DNA of 64,000 nucleotides from Thermoproteota archaeon (GTDB lineage Archaea > Korarchaeota > Korarchaeia > Korarchaeales > Korarchaeaceae). Each line of letters starts with the position of its first letter. The stretch's first letter is position 1. The notes under the pieces were generated by a model that made no database searches, had not been told where the DNA came from, and saw only the letters and a list, made by a program, of their open reading frames with translations. Shown one piece after another: positions 42,435 to 51,985 of the stretch. The DNA is taken from positions 1 through 64,000 of the forward strand of contig JAOZFI010000006.1 in NCBI GenBank assembly GCA_027491395.1. Direction: 5' to 3'. A program made the position numbers and the translations under genes.

Positions 42435-43245
42435 CCCTCCTCAGAGCCACTATTAGCTCTCCCACTGCGAGCGGCTGGGCTCCCACTACCCCATACTTTC
42501 TAGCGAGCTTGACCACACTGGGAGGTCTGACCCCATGCAGCGAGATGTCTCCCCTGTAGAGCAGCTCCCTAGGATGGCCCTCCCTTACTATCCTCCCATT
42601 GGAAATCACTATCATCCTATTAGCCTTTGGGGCGAAGAGGTCGAGCCTATGCTCAGCAACTACCACAGTCACCCCTTCCCTGTTCAGGTTTCCCAGCACC
42701 TTAGCGATCCGCGCAGAGCTGAATGGATCCAACTCACTTGTGGGTTCATCCAGCACGATAACATCGGGCTTCATAGCTAGGACTGAGGCGATGGCCACTA
42801 GTTGCTTCTCTCCACCGCTTAGCTCGGCTGTGCTCCTCTTTCTCAGGTGTTCTATTCCCAATTTCTTGAGGACCTCATCTATTCTCCCGACGATCTCGTC
42901 CCTAGGCAGCCCCAAGTTCTCGAGACCGAATGCTATCTCCCTGTCTACTCTGAGCGTCACGATCTGATTGTCCGGGTTCTGGAAGACCAACCCAACTTTC
43001 TTAGACAGCTGAGCGACGCTGGCCTCTCTCGTGTCCACTCCATCCACGAGGACCTTCCCCTTCATCTCCCCCCTGTAGAAATGCGGTATCAATCCGTTCA
43101 AGAGCCTCAAGAGGGTCGACTTGCCAGAGCCGCTGAGTCCGGCTATCAGGAGAAACTCACCTCTATCTATCTCCAAGCTGACCTCGGACAGCGCTGGTCT
43201 CTTACTGCCCTCGTAACGGAAGGTCACGTCTTCTATTTTAAGCAT
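42412..43245 (-). CDS. ECF transporter ATPase (EcfA, first copy)
   Basis: In this 277-residue ATPase, Walker A is GLSGSGKSTLLRLLNGLI, the signature AELSGGEKQLVAIA, Walker B VIVLDEPTSELD, and the H-loop AEH. The C-terminal extension is longer than in the second copy and may mediate dimer contacts. The start at 43245 (MLKIEDVTFRYEGS) aligns with the paralogue; 43254 is an alternative. First gene of the ecfA-ecfA-ecfT operon. Confidence 0.92.
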   Translation of the reverse strand: MLKIEDVTFRYEGSKRPALSEVSLEIDRGEFLLIAGLSGSGKSTLLRLLNGLIPHFYRGEMKGKVLVDGVDTREASVAQLSKKVGLVFQNPDNQIVTLRVDREIAFGLENLGLPRDEIVGRIDEVLKKLGIEHLRKRSTAELSGGEKQLVAIASVLAMKPDVIVLDEPTSELDPFSSARIAKVLGNLNREGVTVVVAEHRLDLFAPKANRMIVISNGRIVREGHPRELLYRGDISLHGVRPPSVVKLARKYGVVGAQPLAVGELIVALRRGVRIDRS

Positions 43246-43315
43246 CGGGGCCACATGCTCACACTGTCAAAAAAGATTATAATACCTCCCACTGCCATCC
43301 AGCTGAGGGATCCAA

Positions 43316-43969
43316 ATGCCTAGGAGGAGAGCGCGCAGAAAGGGACCGGCCAAGACGTGGTACCAAGTCCACGCTGTAGATATCTTCCCGAACCAGTGGA
43401 TCGGCGAGACCCCGGCTAGCGACCCCGAAAAGCTCATGGATCGGAATGTGGAGGTGGTGGTGAGGGACATAACCGGGGACTTCATGCACGAGAAGTACAA
43501 GCTGTGGTTCAGGATCTTCAAGGTCGACGGTAACAAGGCCTACGCTCGCTTCGTGAAGGAGATGCTGAACAGGGACTACATGAGATCCATAGTCCAGAGG
43601 AGGAGCTCTAGGATAGATATACAATCCGAAGGAGTGACCAAGGACGGTAATGAGATCCGCATCTTCACCCTCATCGTCACAGCAGTGAGGATCAGGAGCA
43701 GTCAGAAGAGCGCCATAAGGAAGAGGGTCGACGAGTATGTGAGGAGCCTCATCCCAGAGTACACGGTGGAGGAATTGGTCAAGTCGTATATATTCGGGGA
43801 ACCGGTACCCGTAGTCTCTGAGATCCAGAGGATAGCCTCTAAGGTCGCTCCCATAAAGTACGTGGAGCTCAGGAAGATGGTCATACTGAAACCTGCTGAG
43901 GCTCCGGAGATACTGGCAGGGGTGGAGCAGGAGGTTGAAAGCAGCACTACTGGCAGCGGGGAAGGGTAA
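43316..43969 (+). CDS. rps3ae: 30S ribosomal protein eS1 (S3Ae)
   Basis: This 217-residue ribosomal protein near the mRNA exit site starts with a basic tail (MPRRRARRKGPAKTWYQVHA), followed by family motifs DIFPNQWIGETPASDPEKL, RSSRIDIQSEGVTKDGNEIR and KSAIRKRVDEYVRSLIPEYT. The acidic C-terminus ends in Glu/Ser/Gly. Its 3' end overlaps the next gene by 35 bases. Confidence 0.95.
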   Translation: MPRRRARRKGPAKTWYQVHAVDIFPNQWIGETPASDPEKLMDRNVEVVVRDITGDFMHEKYKLWFRIFKVDGNKAYARFVKEMLNRDYMRSIVQRRSSRIDIQSEGVTKDGNEIRIFTLIVTAVRIRSSQKSAIRKRVDEYVRSLIPEYTVEELVKSYIFGEPVPVVSEIQRIASKVAPIKYVELRKMVILKPAEAPEILAGVEQEVESSTTGSGEG

Positions 43970-44990
43970 GAGGTTACGACCAGCCACTGAAGCGAGGCCA
44001 AAGCCCCTCCTACCTATAGCCGGTTCCACTCTTTTTGAATACAACTTCTCCCTAATTTCCGACCTACAGGTATACGCGGTCGTGAGCTACAGGAAGGAAC
44101 TATTTATCGACCTGTCCCAGCACCTCAATTTCAAGGTTGTGGACCAAGGCAAACCCATGGGAACGGGTCATGCAGTGATGAAACTCGGAGACGAGGTGAA
44201 GGACGACATCCTACTCATCTACGCGGACATCTACCTCCCTCCTGACTCTGTTGAGAGGATCCTGTCCTACCGCGACAGGTATGACCACGTGGTGGCAGTC
44301 ACACCGGTGGAGAGGCCTTGGGAATTCGGGGTGGTGGAGATATCTTCAGGTCTTCTGAAGAGGATAGTGGAGAAGCCTAAAAGGGGCGAAGAGCCCTCGA
44401 ACCTGATAGTGGCTGGGGCCTTCTTCCTCTCCCAGTCAATCTTCGATCACCTGATGGATGTGACCCTCTCTCCTAGGGGGGAGATAGAGCTGACGGACGC
44501 CCTTACGCTAGCTGCTTCGCGAGGGGAGAGGGTTGGAGTAGTCACTATTTCACCTTGGGTGGACGCGGGAAGACCGTCAGACTTCTTGCTAGCCCAGAAG
44601 TATCTGATGAACGATTTGATCAGTGGCGAAAGGTCACCTCCGGAGGGGTACGTCTTGGAGGGGGACATACTCATATCGAGCACGGGGGTCATAGAGAGCT
44701 CGGAGCTGGAAGGACCTTCGGTGGTGGCGGGGCTGCTGAGGGAATCGACCTTAGGCCCTTACTCATATTTGGAGGCCGGTTCTCGTGTCACGAACTCGAA
44801 GGTCCTCAACTCCATAGTGATGAGGGGCTCATCGGTCCTCAAATCTGAGGTGACGGATTCCCTGATCGCAGACGATGGGGTGGTCGAGGGGAGTACCCTC
44901 ACGAGCTCAGTTACCGCACCATCTTCCCGCATCGTCAATTGCGAGATAGAAGGGGAGAAGGTATGGGAGAGTAGGATGTGCATCACTTAG
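43935..44990 (+). CDS. sugar-1-phosphate nucleotidylyltransferase
   Basis: This 351-residue NTP-transferase activates a sugar-1-phosphate to a nucleotide sugar. The N-terminal pyrophosphorylase domain starts KAALLAAGKGKRLRPATEAR with RPKPLLPIAG, the substrate and Mg2+ site. The GDxxL-type motif appears as LLIYADIY, and IVEKPKRGE is typical. The C-terminal half contains hexapeptide-like left-handed beta-helix repeats with many Ser/Val (SVLKSEVTDSLIADDGVVEG). It begins with TTG inside the eS1 gene. It could supply the glycosyltransferases in this window. Confidence 0.85.
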   Translation: MKAALLAAGKGKRLRPATEARPKPLLPIAGSTLFEYNFSLISDLQVYAVVSYRKELFIDLSQHLNFKVVDQGKPMGTGHAVMKLGDEVKDDILLIYADIYLPPDSVERILSYRDRYDHVVAVTPVERPWEFGVVEISSGLLKRIVEKPKRGEEPSNLIVAGAFFLSQSIFDHLMDVTLSPRGEIELTDALTLAASRGERVGVVTISPWVDAGRPSDFLLAQKYLMNDLISGERSPPEGYVLEGDILISSTGVIESSELEGPSVVAGLLRESTLGPYSYLEAGSRVTNSKVLNSIVMRGSSVLKSEVTDSLIADDGVVEGSTLTSSVTAPSSRIVNCEIEGEKVWESRMCIT

Positions 44991-46176
44991 CGGCCACTAT
45001 CTTCACGACATCCCTGTGCCTCAACACGTAGTCTAGGGATATCCTCCTCTTCCCCCTAACATCGATCCCGTAAAGGGCCTTCTTAGCTATCTCACTGTGG
45101 ATCTTCTCAGCCAGATCCCTGACCGTCGCATCCTTGGGAAGCAGTATGGCATCCGGGAGGATGTTCCCATCCTTGTCAGACAGCTTAGTCTCGTTCTCAA
45201 CTGGGAAAACGACCTTCATACCGAGTACATCATAAACAGCAGCTTCCAGCGTCACCTGAACCCCAGTACTCCCGTATCTCTTCAGCACCCTCTCCCTAAT
45301 GGCCTCCAGAGCCTTTAACTGAGCCTTAGTGAGTCTGGACTCATCCACCACATCGAAGTCAGGATCTCCTGGCTCGTACCTGACGAGTCCCGCCTTTGCT
45401 GCCTTCCTCAGGATGAGCTCGGCCTCAGCCGACACAGGAATTACGGGCTCCTCAAGAACTTCTCTCATCCTCCTGACATTATCCTCTGCTTCCAGCACAT
45501 CCACCTTGTTAGCTGCTACCACGAAGGGCTTCCCCCTCCTCAAGATCTCCCTCGAGAATTCGATCAGGTCCTCATTGCTCCAGTCTAGGGGGGATTTCTC
45601 CAGCGACAGTTCCCTAAGCACAACCTTGATGATTTCCCTATCTATATCCAGTCCCGAGAGGACCTCGTGAAGCGCCGCATCAACCGATGAGCCGGCCACT
45701 ATCCTCCCCCTGATCTTACTTTTGGATCTCTCGATGATGGACGCCACCCAGAGAGCGAACTCCTCCTTCACTATCATAACATCCTCTATGGGATCGTGAC
45801 TGGAGGCGGGTACGGGATTGCCCTCTTCATCGGTGGAGCCCGAGGCGTCCACCACGATCACGTTCACGTTGGCCCTCCTTAAGTCATCTAGAAACTTATT
45901 TCCGAGCCCCCTTCCCTTAGACGCTCCCTTCACCAATCCAGCGACGTCCAAGAGCTTCACCGGAACGTATCTGTACCTACCGTTGCACCAACCGTACTTC
46001 GGATCACACTTCACCCCGAACTCGGTGCACACGGACTTGACCCTCACATACCCCACGCCCTCGTTCGGATTTATCGTGACGAAAGGTCGATTTTCCCTCT
46101 CTGCCTCCACTAGGGTAGCAGCTGAGAAGAAAGTGGTCTTACCGACGTTCGTCTTTCCGACCAAGCCTACTAGCAT
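44983..46176 (-). CDS. Obg-family GTPase, archaeal YchF-like with TGS domain
   Basis: This 397-residue protein has P-loop LVGKTNVGKTTFFSAAT, G2/G3 VKLLDVAGLVKGASKGRGLG, NKVD as the guanine motif and a helical coiled-coil domain after it. The C-terminal TGS domain has ILLPKDATVRDLAEKIH. The long insert RVKSVCTEFGVKCDPKYGWC includes cysteines and is typical of archaeal GTP1/OBG homologues. Start 46176 (MLVGLVGKTN) is favoured over 46197. It probably binds the ribosome. It converges with the nucleotidyltransferase gene, overlapping by eight bases. Confidence 0.9.
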   Translation of the reverse strand: MLVGLVGKTNVGKTTFFSAATLVEAERENRPFVTINPNEGVGYVRVKSVCTEFGVKCDPKYGWCNGRYRYVPVKLLDVAGLVKGASKGRGLGNKFLDDLRRANVNVIVVDASGSTDEEGNPVPASSHDPIEDVMIVKEEFALWVASIIERSKSKIRGRIVAGSSVDAALHEVLSGLDIDREIIKVVLRELSLEKSPLDWSNEDLIEFSREILRRGKPFVVAANKVDVLEAEDNVRRMREVLEEPVIPVSAEAELILRKAAKAGLVRYEPGDPDFDVVDESRLTKAQLKALEAIRERVLKRYGSTGVQVTLEAAVYDVLGMKVVFPVENETKLSDKDGNILPDAILLPKDATVRDLAEKIHSEIAKKALYGIDVRGKRRISLDYVLRHRDVVKIVAAK

Positions 46177-46194
46177 CCCGCCTTCTCGAACTAT

Positions 46195-46207
46195 CAAATT
46201 TTAAAAT
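46195..46207 (+). promoter_or_regulatory. TATA box of the eL15-exosome superoperon
   Basis: AAATTTTAAAAT is centred about 26 bases before GTG 46227, consistent with a leaderless start for the first gene of the long operon that follows. Confidence 0.5.
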
Positions 46208-46226
46208 CCACCAGTGGAGGGCCTGA

Positions 46227-46844
46227 GTGCAGGGTGTAAACTTGGTAGTTGCAGGAAGGTACATGGAGAAACTGGTCTGGAGGAGACGCAAGGAGGATCC
46301 GGACCTAGTCAAGCTCTGGAAGGATAGGCTGATACGGTGGAGGAGGGAGCCAGCGATAGTCAGAGTGGAGAGGCCCACCAGAATAGATAGGGCAAGGGCT
46401 CTAGGGTACAGGGCCAAACAGGGATTCGTAGTGGTGAGAGTCAGGGTCAGGAAGGGCGGTAGGAGGAAGGGAAGGCCGAGATCCGGTAGGAAGCCCGCGG
46501 GACTGGGTATTCTAAAATTGACCCCCGGTAAGAGCATAAGGTGGATAGCTGAGGAGAGGGCTGCGAGGAAGTTCCCTAACTTGGAGGTCCTCAACTCTTA
46601 TTATGTCGCCGAGGACGGCAAGTACTATTGGTACGAAGTGATAATGGTCGATCCCCATCACCCGGTCATAAAGGCCGACCCTAGGATCAACTGGATACTC
46701 AACCCCGCCAACAAGAGGAGGGTGTTCAGGGGCCTCACGAGCGCCGGTAAGAAATCTAGGGGGTTAAGGGCTTCTAGAGGGATACCTGACATAGTCAGGA
46801 GGTTCAAGCGCAAGAGGAAGCTTGCTAGGAAACCGGGGGCCTGA
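46227..46844 (+). CDS. rpl15e: 50S ribosomal protein eL15
   Basis: In this 205-residue basic protein, core motifs are [35 protein letters not shown] and [19 protein letters not shown], with C-terminal [13 protein letters not shown]. It starts at a GTG that coincides with the predicted transcription start; the eL15 N-terminus ([11 protein letters not shown]) aligns about 10 residues downstream. It leads the classic archaeal RNA-processing superoperon and is the only ribosomal protein at its head. Confidence 0.95.
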   Translation: MQGVNLVVAGRYMEKLVWRRRKEDPDLVKLWKDRLIRWRREPAIVRVERPTRIDRARALGYRAKQGFVVVRVRVRKGGRRKGRPRSGRKPAGLGILKLTPGKSIRWIAEERAARKFPNLEVLNSYYVAEDGKYYWYEVIMVDPHHPVIKADPRINWILNPANKRRVFRGLTSAGKKSRGLRASRGIPDIVRRFKRKRKLARKPGA

Positions 46845-46849
46845 GCGAT

Positions 46850-47302
46850 TTGCGGCCCCTCGCCCTCTCCTCTGCAGAGATCAACACAATGGTATATCCC
46901 ACGGAATTGGAGGAGAGGGTGAGAGATCTCCTCTTCGCACTTGCAGGAGGGGAAGGCGACCTCAAACTCAAGGAGGAGAAGTTCACAAGCCATTACGGCT
47001 ACTCTTTCAAGATACTAACGGTTAAACTCGGGAAAGAAGCGGCGGAATCCCTTCTGAAGCGTGTTATCTGCTTCTTGGAGGAGCTCGACTTCCTCTCTCT
47101 GATGAATACACTGGAAAGTCACGTGGATGGAAGGGATCTCTATATAAGGCTTGATAAACAGGGGCTAGCGCTGGGTAGGTATGAGCTATTCTCGGGAGGT
47201 CTAGGAGGCTATGTGAGGATCAAGCTGACATTCAGGAAGAAAGTGAACGACCTGAAATCCTTGCTTAGAGAGGTGAGGGAAGGCCGGTGCCCCGCTACAT
47301 AG
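46850..47302 (+). CDS. RNA-binding protein, DUF54 family
   Basis: This 150-residue archaeal protein is regularly encoded between eL15 and Rpp30. The middle EEKFTSHYGYSFKILTVKLG resembles the conserved HYGN-type motif of the family, and LYIRLDKQGLALGRYEL matches its RLDKQ block. It is likely RNA-binding and suspected to work with exosome or RNase P. It begins with TTG six bases after eL15 and overlaps the Rpp30 gene by 16 bases. Confidence 0.85.
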   Translation: MRPLALSSAEINTMVYPTELEERVRDLLFALAGGEGDLKLKEEKFTSHYGYSFKILTVKLGKEAAESLLKRVICFLEELDFLSLMNTLESHVDGRDLYIRLDKQGLALGRYELFSGGLGGYVRIKLTFRKKVNDLKSLLREVREGRCPAT

Positions 47303-47940
47303 ATATAATAGCACCTGAGAGTGAGGAACAACTCGAACTGATGGTTAATAGAGCAATTTCGCTTGGGTTCGGTGCGGTAGGGATTGTCGGAGAATTTTCT
47401 GACCTTCCCAGCGGAACCTTCAGGGTCTCCATAGTGGGGCCATCCTCCATTCCTCAAGAAGCGAGGAAGATAAGGAGTAAGGTGAGGCTTCTCCTGTCCT
47501 CGCCCAAGACCCTCGAAGAGTCGAGGAAGGTCACTTTCAGCAAGCTCGTGGACGGTGTCGTCGCGAGCTACGATACTGGTAGGCCCAATTTCGATTACGT
47601 ATCGGCGAAGCAGCTCAAGAGGAATGAAGGGACACTCTTGGTTCCGGTAGCATGGATGATCAGGAAAATGCTCGAGGAACCTCATGTGATCCGGAACGTT
47701 CGGCTGGAGGTTAGGATCGCTCTTAAAGCGGGATTATACCCCGTGATTGCCTCCATGGCTAGAGATATCAGAGAAGTGGTGCCTCCTCGTCTACTCGCCT
47801 CATTCGGCGAGTTCATTTTAGACCTGAAGAGGGACCAGGCCAAATCCATGGTAAAGGACTTCCCATCCTATCTCATCAGCGAGGAGAGGAGGCTTAGAAC
47901 CAAGGGAGTTGCCTTGGATGAAGTTCAGGGTTCCCATTGA
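47287..47940 (+). CDS. rnp3: RNase P protein subunit Rpp30 (p30)
   Basis: This 217-residue TIM-barrel-like protein subunit of RNase P pairs with Pop5. Recognisable segments are the N-terminal RYIDIIAPES, VSIVGPSSI, DGVVASYDTGRPNFDYVSAK and the C-terminal AGLYPVIASMARDIREVVPP. It is divergent in sequence but well placed between DUF54 and Pop5. It overlaps both neighbours. Its RNA partner is encoded at 6640-6948. Confidence 0.88.
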   Translation: MPRYIDIIAPESEEQLELMVNRAISLGFGAVGIVGEFSDLPSGTFRVSIVGPSSIPQEARKIRSKVRLLLSSPKTLEESRKVTFSKLVDGVVASYDTGRPNFDYVSAKQLKRNEGTLLVPVAWMIRKMLEEPHVIRNVRLEVRIALKAGLYPVIASMARDIREVVPPRLLASFGEFILDLKRDQAKSMVKDFPSYLISEERRLRTKGVALDEVQGSH

Positions 47941-48256
47941 ACTAAAAGAGAGGCGGAGGTACATCTGCGTGTATGCACCGGTTTCCAAGTCCGATCTGAA
48001 TAAGGCCCTAAAGAGGAGGTTGAGGGAGTTATCGGGGATTAAGGGGTGCGGTATCTATAGATTCACCCTGCTCTCTCTGGGGAATGGCCTCTTCCTAGTT
48101 AGGACAACCGAAGCCTCCTTGTCCGCCTTACTCACGGCCCTCCTCATAAACAGATATGAGGACTTCCCCTCACTGGAAGTTAGAGGGATCTCGGGCACCC
48201 TAAGGAAGGCGGAGGAGTTATGCGCCGTTCCTCCCAATGTCAAGCGACGTAGTTGA
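47918..48256 (+). CDS. rnp2: RNase P protein subunit Pop5 (Rnp2)
   Basis: This 112-residue subunit begins KFRVPIELKERRRYICVYAP and has the helix DLNKALKRRLREL and strand-loop YRFTLLSLGNGLFLVRT, matching the Pop5/Rpp14 ferredoxin-like fold. With Rpp30 it activates RNase P RNA cleavage. The start at 47918 avoids three upstream residues and overlaps Rpp30 by 23 bases. About 70 bases separate it from psmA, which has its own TATA-like element (CTCTTTATG near 48277). Confidence 0.85.
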   Translation: MKFRVPIELKERRRYICVYAPVSKSDLNKALKRRLRELSGIKGCGIYRFTLLSLGNGLFLVRTTEASLSALLTALLINRYEDFPSLEVRGISGTLRKAEELCAVPPNVKRRS

Positions 48257-48329
48257 TCGTGATCACGGAGGGAAAACTCTTTATGTCCTAGGACTTTTCA
48301 ATGACTGAACATCCTAGTGGGGTGGACAA

Positions 48330-49040
48330 ATGTTTCCACAGGTTACAGGGTATGATAGAGCGATTACAGTCTTCAGTCCTGATGGCAGACTCCTCCAGGT
48401 GGAGTACGCTCTTTCTGCCACTAAGAGGACCCCTCTGGCCTTGGGTATAAAATGCAAGGACGGAGTGGTCCTCCTAGCCGTGAGGAAGTACATCTCTCCG
48501 TTGGCTACCCCTCCCGAGAAGATATACAAGATAGACAACCACATAGGCGCGATTGCTGCAGGTCTGGTGGGCGACGGCCTCGTCCTCATAGAGAGGGGAA
48601 GGCTCGAGGCCCAGTACAACAGGCTCATCTACGGTGAGCCCATAACCGTGAAGAACTTGGCTAAGAGGATTGCTGTTCACAAGCAGCAGTTTACCCAGTA
48701 TGCCGGTCTAAGACCGTTCGGCGTCATGATGATGATAGGGGGCATAGATGAGGAGCCTGAACTCTACGTGACCCATCCGGGCGGGGCCTTCTACGACTAC
48801 GCGGCCTTCGCGGTTGGAAAGAACTCCGACAAGGTGAACGAGACCCTGAAACAGACATACAAAGAGGGTATGTCCCTAGAGGAGTGCTTGAAGTACGCTA
48901 TAAAGCTGATAATGGAGGCAGAGGAAGGAGAGGTGACCGCGGACTCGTTAGAGATTGCGGTCATAGACAGAGAGACGAAGAAGTTCAGAAAGCTGTCCAG
49001 AGATGAGCTTGAAGAGTATGTAAAGGCCGCGAAGGGGTGA
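48330..49040 (+). CDS. psmA: proteasome alpha subunit
   Basis: This 236-residue alpha subunit of the 20S proteasome starts MFPQVTGYDRAITVFSPDGR, the gate-forming N-terminus, and has LQVEYALSATKRTPLALG and RPFGVMMMIGGIDEEPELYV, all typical. It is not catalytic: the alpha ring controls entry. Beta subunits are elsewhere. It lies within the exosome superoperon, as in most archaea, followed six bases later by the SBDS gene. Confidence 0.97.
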   Translation: MFPQVTGYDRAITVFSPDGRLLQVEYALSATKRTPLALGIKCKDGVVLLAVRKYISPLATPPEKIYKIDNHIGAIAAGLVGDGLVLIERGRLEAQYNRLIYGEPITVKNLAKRIAVHKQQFTQYAGLRPFGVMMMIGGIDEEPELYVTHPGGAFYDYAAFAVGKNSDKVNETLKQTYKEGMSLEECLKYAIKLIMEAEEGEVTADSLEIAVIDRETKKFRKLSRDELEEYVKAAKG

Positions 49041-49045
49041 TTTAG

Positions 49046-49723
49046 GTGCCCGAGCCGGTAATAGCGAGGATCACTCGGGCCGGAAAGAGGTTCGAGATAT
49101 ATGTGTATCCAGAGAAGGCCTATCAGTTTCGGGAAGGCAGGTCAGTAGATGTGAGAAGCATTCTGGCAGTGGAGAACGTGTTCACGGACGCCAGAAAGGC
49201 TCTGAAGGCCTCCTCAACCGATCTCAAGAAGGCCTTCGGAACTACCGATCCCTACGAGATAGCCGAGATAATCCTTAAGGAGGGGGAGGTCCAGCTGACT
49301 GCGGAGTATAGAAAGAAGCTTCAGGAGGAGAAGACTCGCTGGATAGTCAACTACATACACAAGAACTTCGTCGATCCACAGACCAACCTCCCACATCCCG
49401 TATCTAGGATACAGAAGGCCCTGAAGGAGGCTAAAGTGAAGATAGATCCAATGAAGGAGCCCGAGCAACAGGTCAAGGAGGTAGTGGAGCAGCTTAGGAA
49501 GATACTCCCCCTAAAGAGCGGTCAGGTCAGAATGACTGTGATCGTTCCCGCTTCGGTGTGGGCCAAGGCGAGATCCCTCTTGGCTGGTCAGGGGAGCATA
49601 CTGTCGGAGAAGTGGTCTGACGACGGGACCCAAGTCACCTTCAAGGTGGAGCTCCCCATAGGGGCCCAGATGCTCGTCTTGGAGAGGATAGGAGAGATGG
49701 GAGGCCAGGCGAAAGTTGAGTGA
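49046..49723 (+). CDS. SBDS-family ribosome maturation protein
   Basis: This 225-residue homologue of the Shwachman-Bodian-Diamond syndrome protein (Sdo1) has the N-terminal FYSH domain ([37 protein letters not shown]), a helical middle domain ([20 protein letters not shown]) and a ferredoxin-like C-domain. It helps release aIF6 from the large subunit. Start GTG, six bases after psmA; it overlaps rrp4 by eight bases. Confidence 0.96.
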   Translation: MPEPVIARITRAGKRFEIYVYPEKAYQFREGRSVDVRSILAVENVFTDARKALKASSTDLKKAFGTTDPYEIAEIILKEGEVQLTAEYRKKLQEEKTRWIVNYIHKNFVDPQTNLPHPVSRIQKALKEAKVKIDPMKEPEQQVKEVVEQLRKILPLKSGQVRMTVIVPASVWAKARSLLAGQGSILSEKWSDDGTQVTFKVELPIGAQMLVLERIGEMGGQAKVE

Positions 49724-50408
49724 AAGTGCGATACTCGTCAAGAACAGGGAGGTCGTCGTTCCCGGGCAACCCCTAGCCAAGGGGAGGTTTAAGCTAGGTA
49801 GGGATGTTTACCGGGATGAATCCGGCATCATCAGGGCCAAGAAGCTGGGATTGGCCGATATAAAGGAAGATACTGTGTCAGTAGTGCCGCTTTCCGGCGT
49901 TTATATCCCCAAGGAGGGGGACATTGTCATAGGGATAATCTCTAGGATAAGCGGATCCACCATAATAGTGGACATAAGGTCTCCTTACCAAGGCGTGATC
50001 CCCATACCTAGGGGGAGGGCTACCGAGAGGGTGGACATGAGGAAGTACGACCTGAAGCTGGGCGATGTGATACTGGCGAAGGTCAAGGCATTTGATGGAT
50101 CATCATCCCTCCTCCTCACGATAGACATGGAGGGCTTGGGGAAACTGGAGGGAGGTTACATACTCGAGGTGGAACCCGCCAAGGTACCTAGGGTCATAGG
50201 GAAGAGGCAATCTATGCTAACGATCCTCAAGGAGAAGACTGGGAGCGATATAATCGTCGGAAACAATGGAAGGATATGGGTGCGCTCTCCCTCCTTGAAG
50301 GAGTTACTAGCTCTGGAGAAGGCTTTGAGGAAAATAGAGGCAGAATCTCATGTCTCAGGACTCAGCGATAGAATATCTTCCTTCTTGACTCAAGAACTCT
50401 CTGATTGA
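49716..50408 (+). CDS. rrp4: exosome RNA-binding cap subunit Rrp4
   Basis: This 230-residue cap subunit has an N-terminal domain, S1 domain ([36 protein letters not shown]) and KH domain ([31 protein letters not shown]). It binds RNA and feeds it into the Rrp41-Rrp42 hexamer ring. Start GTG/TTG region inside the end of SBDS (eight-base overlap). It is directly followed by rrp41. Confidence 0.96.
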   Translation: MSESAILVKNREVVVPGQPLAKGRFKLGRDVYRDESGIIRAKKLGLADIKEDTVSVVPLSGVYIPKEGDIVIGIISRISGSTIIVDIRSPYQGVIPIPRGRATERVDMRKYDLKLGDVILAKVKAFDGSSSLLLTIDMEGLGKLEGGYILEVEPAKVPRVIGKRQSMLTILKEKTGSDIIVGNNGRIWVRSPSLKELLALEKALRKIEAESHVSGLSDRISSFLTQELSD

Positions 50409-50422
50409 GGAGGTGTAAGATC

Positions 50423-51178
50423 ATGCCCCTGTATGTTGAGAAGAAGCCCGAGGTCCTGATAACCGAGGATGGTGTGAGGACTGATGGGAGAAAGCCCTAC
50501 GAGATGAGGCCTGTTAGAATGACCGTCGGCATACTGGACAAGGCTGACGGCTCGGCATTCATCGAGTGGGGCGGTAATAAGATACTGGCTGCGGTTTTCG
50601 GTCCGAGAGAGGTGCATCCCAAGCACCTAGTCCTGCCTGACAAGGCGCTGGTGAGAACCAGATACAACATGGCTCCCTTCTCCACACCGGAGAGGAAGAG
50701 GCCCGGACCGGACAGGAGAAGCGTGGAACTATCAAAGGTGATAAGGGAAGCCCTGAAACCAGCCATCTTCGTGGAGAACTACCCAGGATCCGTGATCGAC
50801 ATATTCGTAGAGGTGCTGAGATCGGACGCTGGCACTAGGGTAGCTGGAGTGAACGCTGCATCCCTCGCCCTGGCTAACGCAGGGATAGCGATGAGAGGAC
50901 TCGTGGCAGCCTGCGCGGTGGGCAGGGTGGGGGATTTCGTGGTCTGCGACCCGAATCACGATGAGGATATGTGGGGGGATGCCGACATGCCGATGGCCAT
51001 GCTCATGGAGGCAGAGGAGATAACTCTGCTTCAAACTGACGGTCCAATGACGGAGGAGCAGTTCAGGGAGGCGCTCAAGCTGGGAAGGAACGCTATCCGC
51101 TTACTCTACGAGATGCAGAAGGAGGCCTTGAAGAGGCCCTACCAAGTTGTGGAGAGATCCGTCAGGGGTGTTGTGTGA
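50423..51178 (+). CDS. rrp41: exosome catalytic subunit Rrp41
   Basis: This 251-residue RNase PH-fold subunit carries the phosphorolytic active site. RTDGRKPYEMRPVRMTVGIL, the phosphate and RNA-binding PERKRPGPDRRSVELSKVIR, and ADMPMAMLMEAEEITLLQTD with catalytic acidic residues are intact. The start at 50423 (MPLYVEKKPEVL) is chosen over 50405. Its stop overlaps the start of rrp42. Confidence 0.97.
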   Translation: MPLYVEKKPEVLITEDGVRTDGRKPYEMRPVRMTVGILDKADGSAFIEWGGNKILAAVFGPREVHPKHLVLPDKALVRTRYNMAPFSTPERKRPGPDRRSVELSKVIREALKPAIFVENYPGSVIDIFVEVLRSDAGTRVAGVNAASLALANAGIAMRGLVAACAVGRVGDFVVCDPNHDEDMWGDADMPMAMLMEAEEITLLQTDGPMTEEQFREALKLGRNAIRLLYEMQKEALKRPYQVVERSVRGVV

Positions 51179-51984
51179 TGTTCGAATCCGAGATGCTCAC
51201 CCACAACCTGCTCAAGGAGTACGTTAAGGATCTGGTATCGAAGGGCCAGAGGATCGATGGTAGGGGGTTCCAAGACTACAGACCAATAGAGGTGAAGGAG
51301 GGGACATTCACCAAGGCGGAGGGCGAGGCTTGGATAAAGCTGGGGAACACACAAGTACTAGTCGGCGTGAAAGCTGATGTGGGAGAACCCTTCCCCGACA
51401 CGCCAGACAAGGGGGTACTAGTGTCCAACACAGAGCTGCTTCCACTGGCCTCCCCAACATTCGAGCCGGGTCCTCCTAATGAGAACGCCATAGAGGTTGC
51501 GAGAGTAGTGGACAGAGCTATAAGGAGCGCTGATGCGGTCGACATGTCCTCTCTCGTGATAGTGGAAGGTAAACTCGTCTACATGCTTTTCCTCGACATG
51601 TACGTGTTGGACTACGACGGGAATCTAGAGGACGCCCTGACCATCGCTAGCCTCATAGCCCTCGGAAGGGCCGAGATCCCCAAGGTGGAGGTAAAGGAGG
51701 ACGGTGAGATAGAAGTCAAGGAAGAGAAGTGGAGGGTGAACCTGAAGGACCTCCCCATAAACTTCACATTCGTCAAGATAGGGGACCAGCTGCTTTTGGA
51801 TCCCGTGCTTGAGGAGGAGCAAGTCTCCGATGCGGCCATAACTCTGGCTATAGACAAGGAGGGTAGGATTTGCTCAATCCAGAAAAGACACGGTAAGTTC
51901 ACCATGGAAGAGATTTTAAGTGCCGCCAGCATAGCCCGTAGCAAGTGGCCTGAGATAGCGGAGAGAGTTAGGGAGGCAATCTGA
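51178..51984 (+). CDS. rrp42: exosome subunit Rrp42
   Basis: This 268-residue RNase PH-like partner of Rrp41 is catalytically inactive but needed for RNA binding. RIDGRGFQDYRPIEVKEGTF, VLVGVKADVGEPFPDTPDKG and LPINFTFVKIGDQLLLDPV match the family. ATG 51178 overlaps the rrp41 stop by one base; GTG 51175 is an alternative. Confidence 0.96.
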   Translation: MFESEMLTHNLLKEYVKDLVSKGQRIDGRGFQDYRPIEVKEGTFTKAEGEAWIKLGNTQVLVGVKADVGEPFPDTPDKGVLVSNTELLPLASPTFEPGPPNENAIEVARVVDRAIRSADAVDMSSLVIVEGKLVYMLFLDMYVLDYDGNLEDALTIASLIALGRAEIPKVEVKEDGEIEVKEEKWRVNLKDLPINFTFVKIGDQLLLDPVLEEEQVSDAAITLAIDKEGRICSIQKRHGKFTMEEILSAASIARSKWPEIAERVREAI

Positions 51985-51985
51985 T

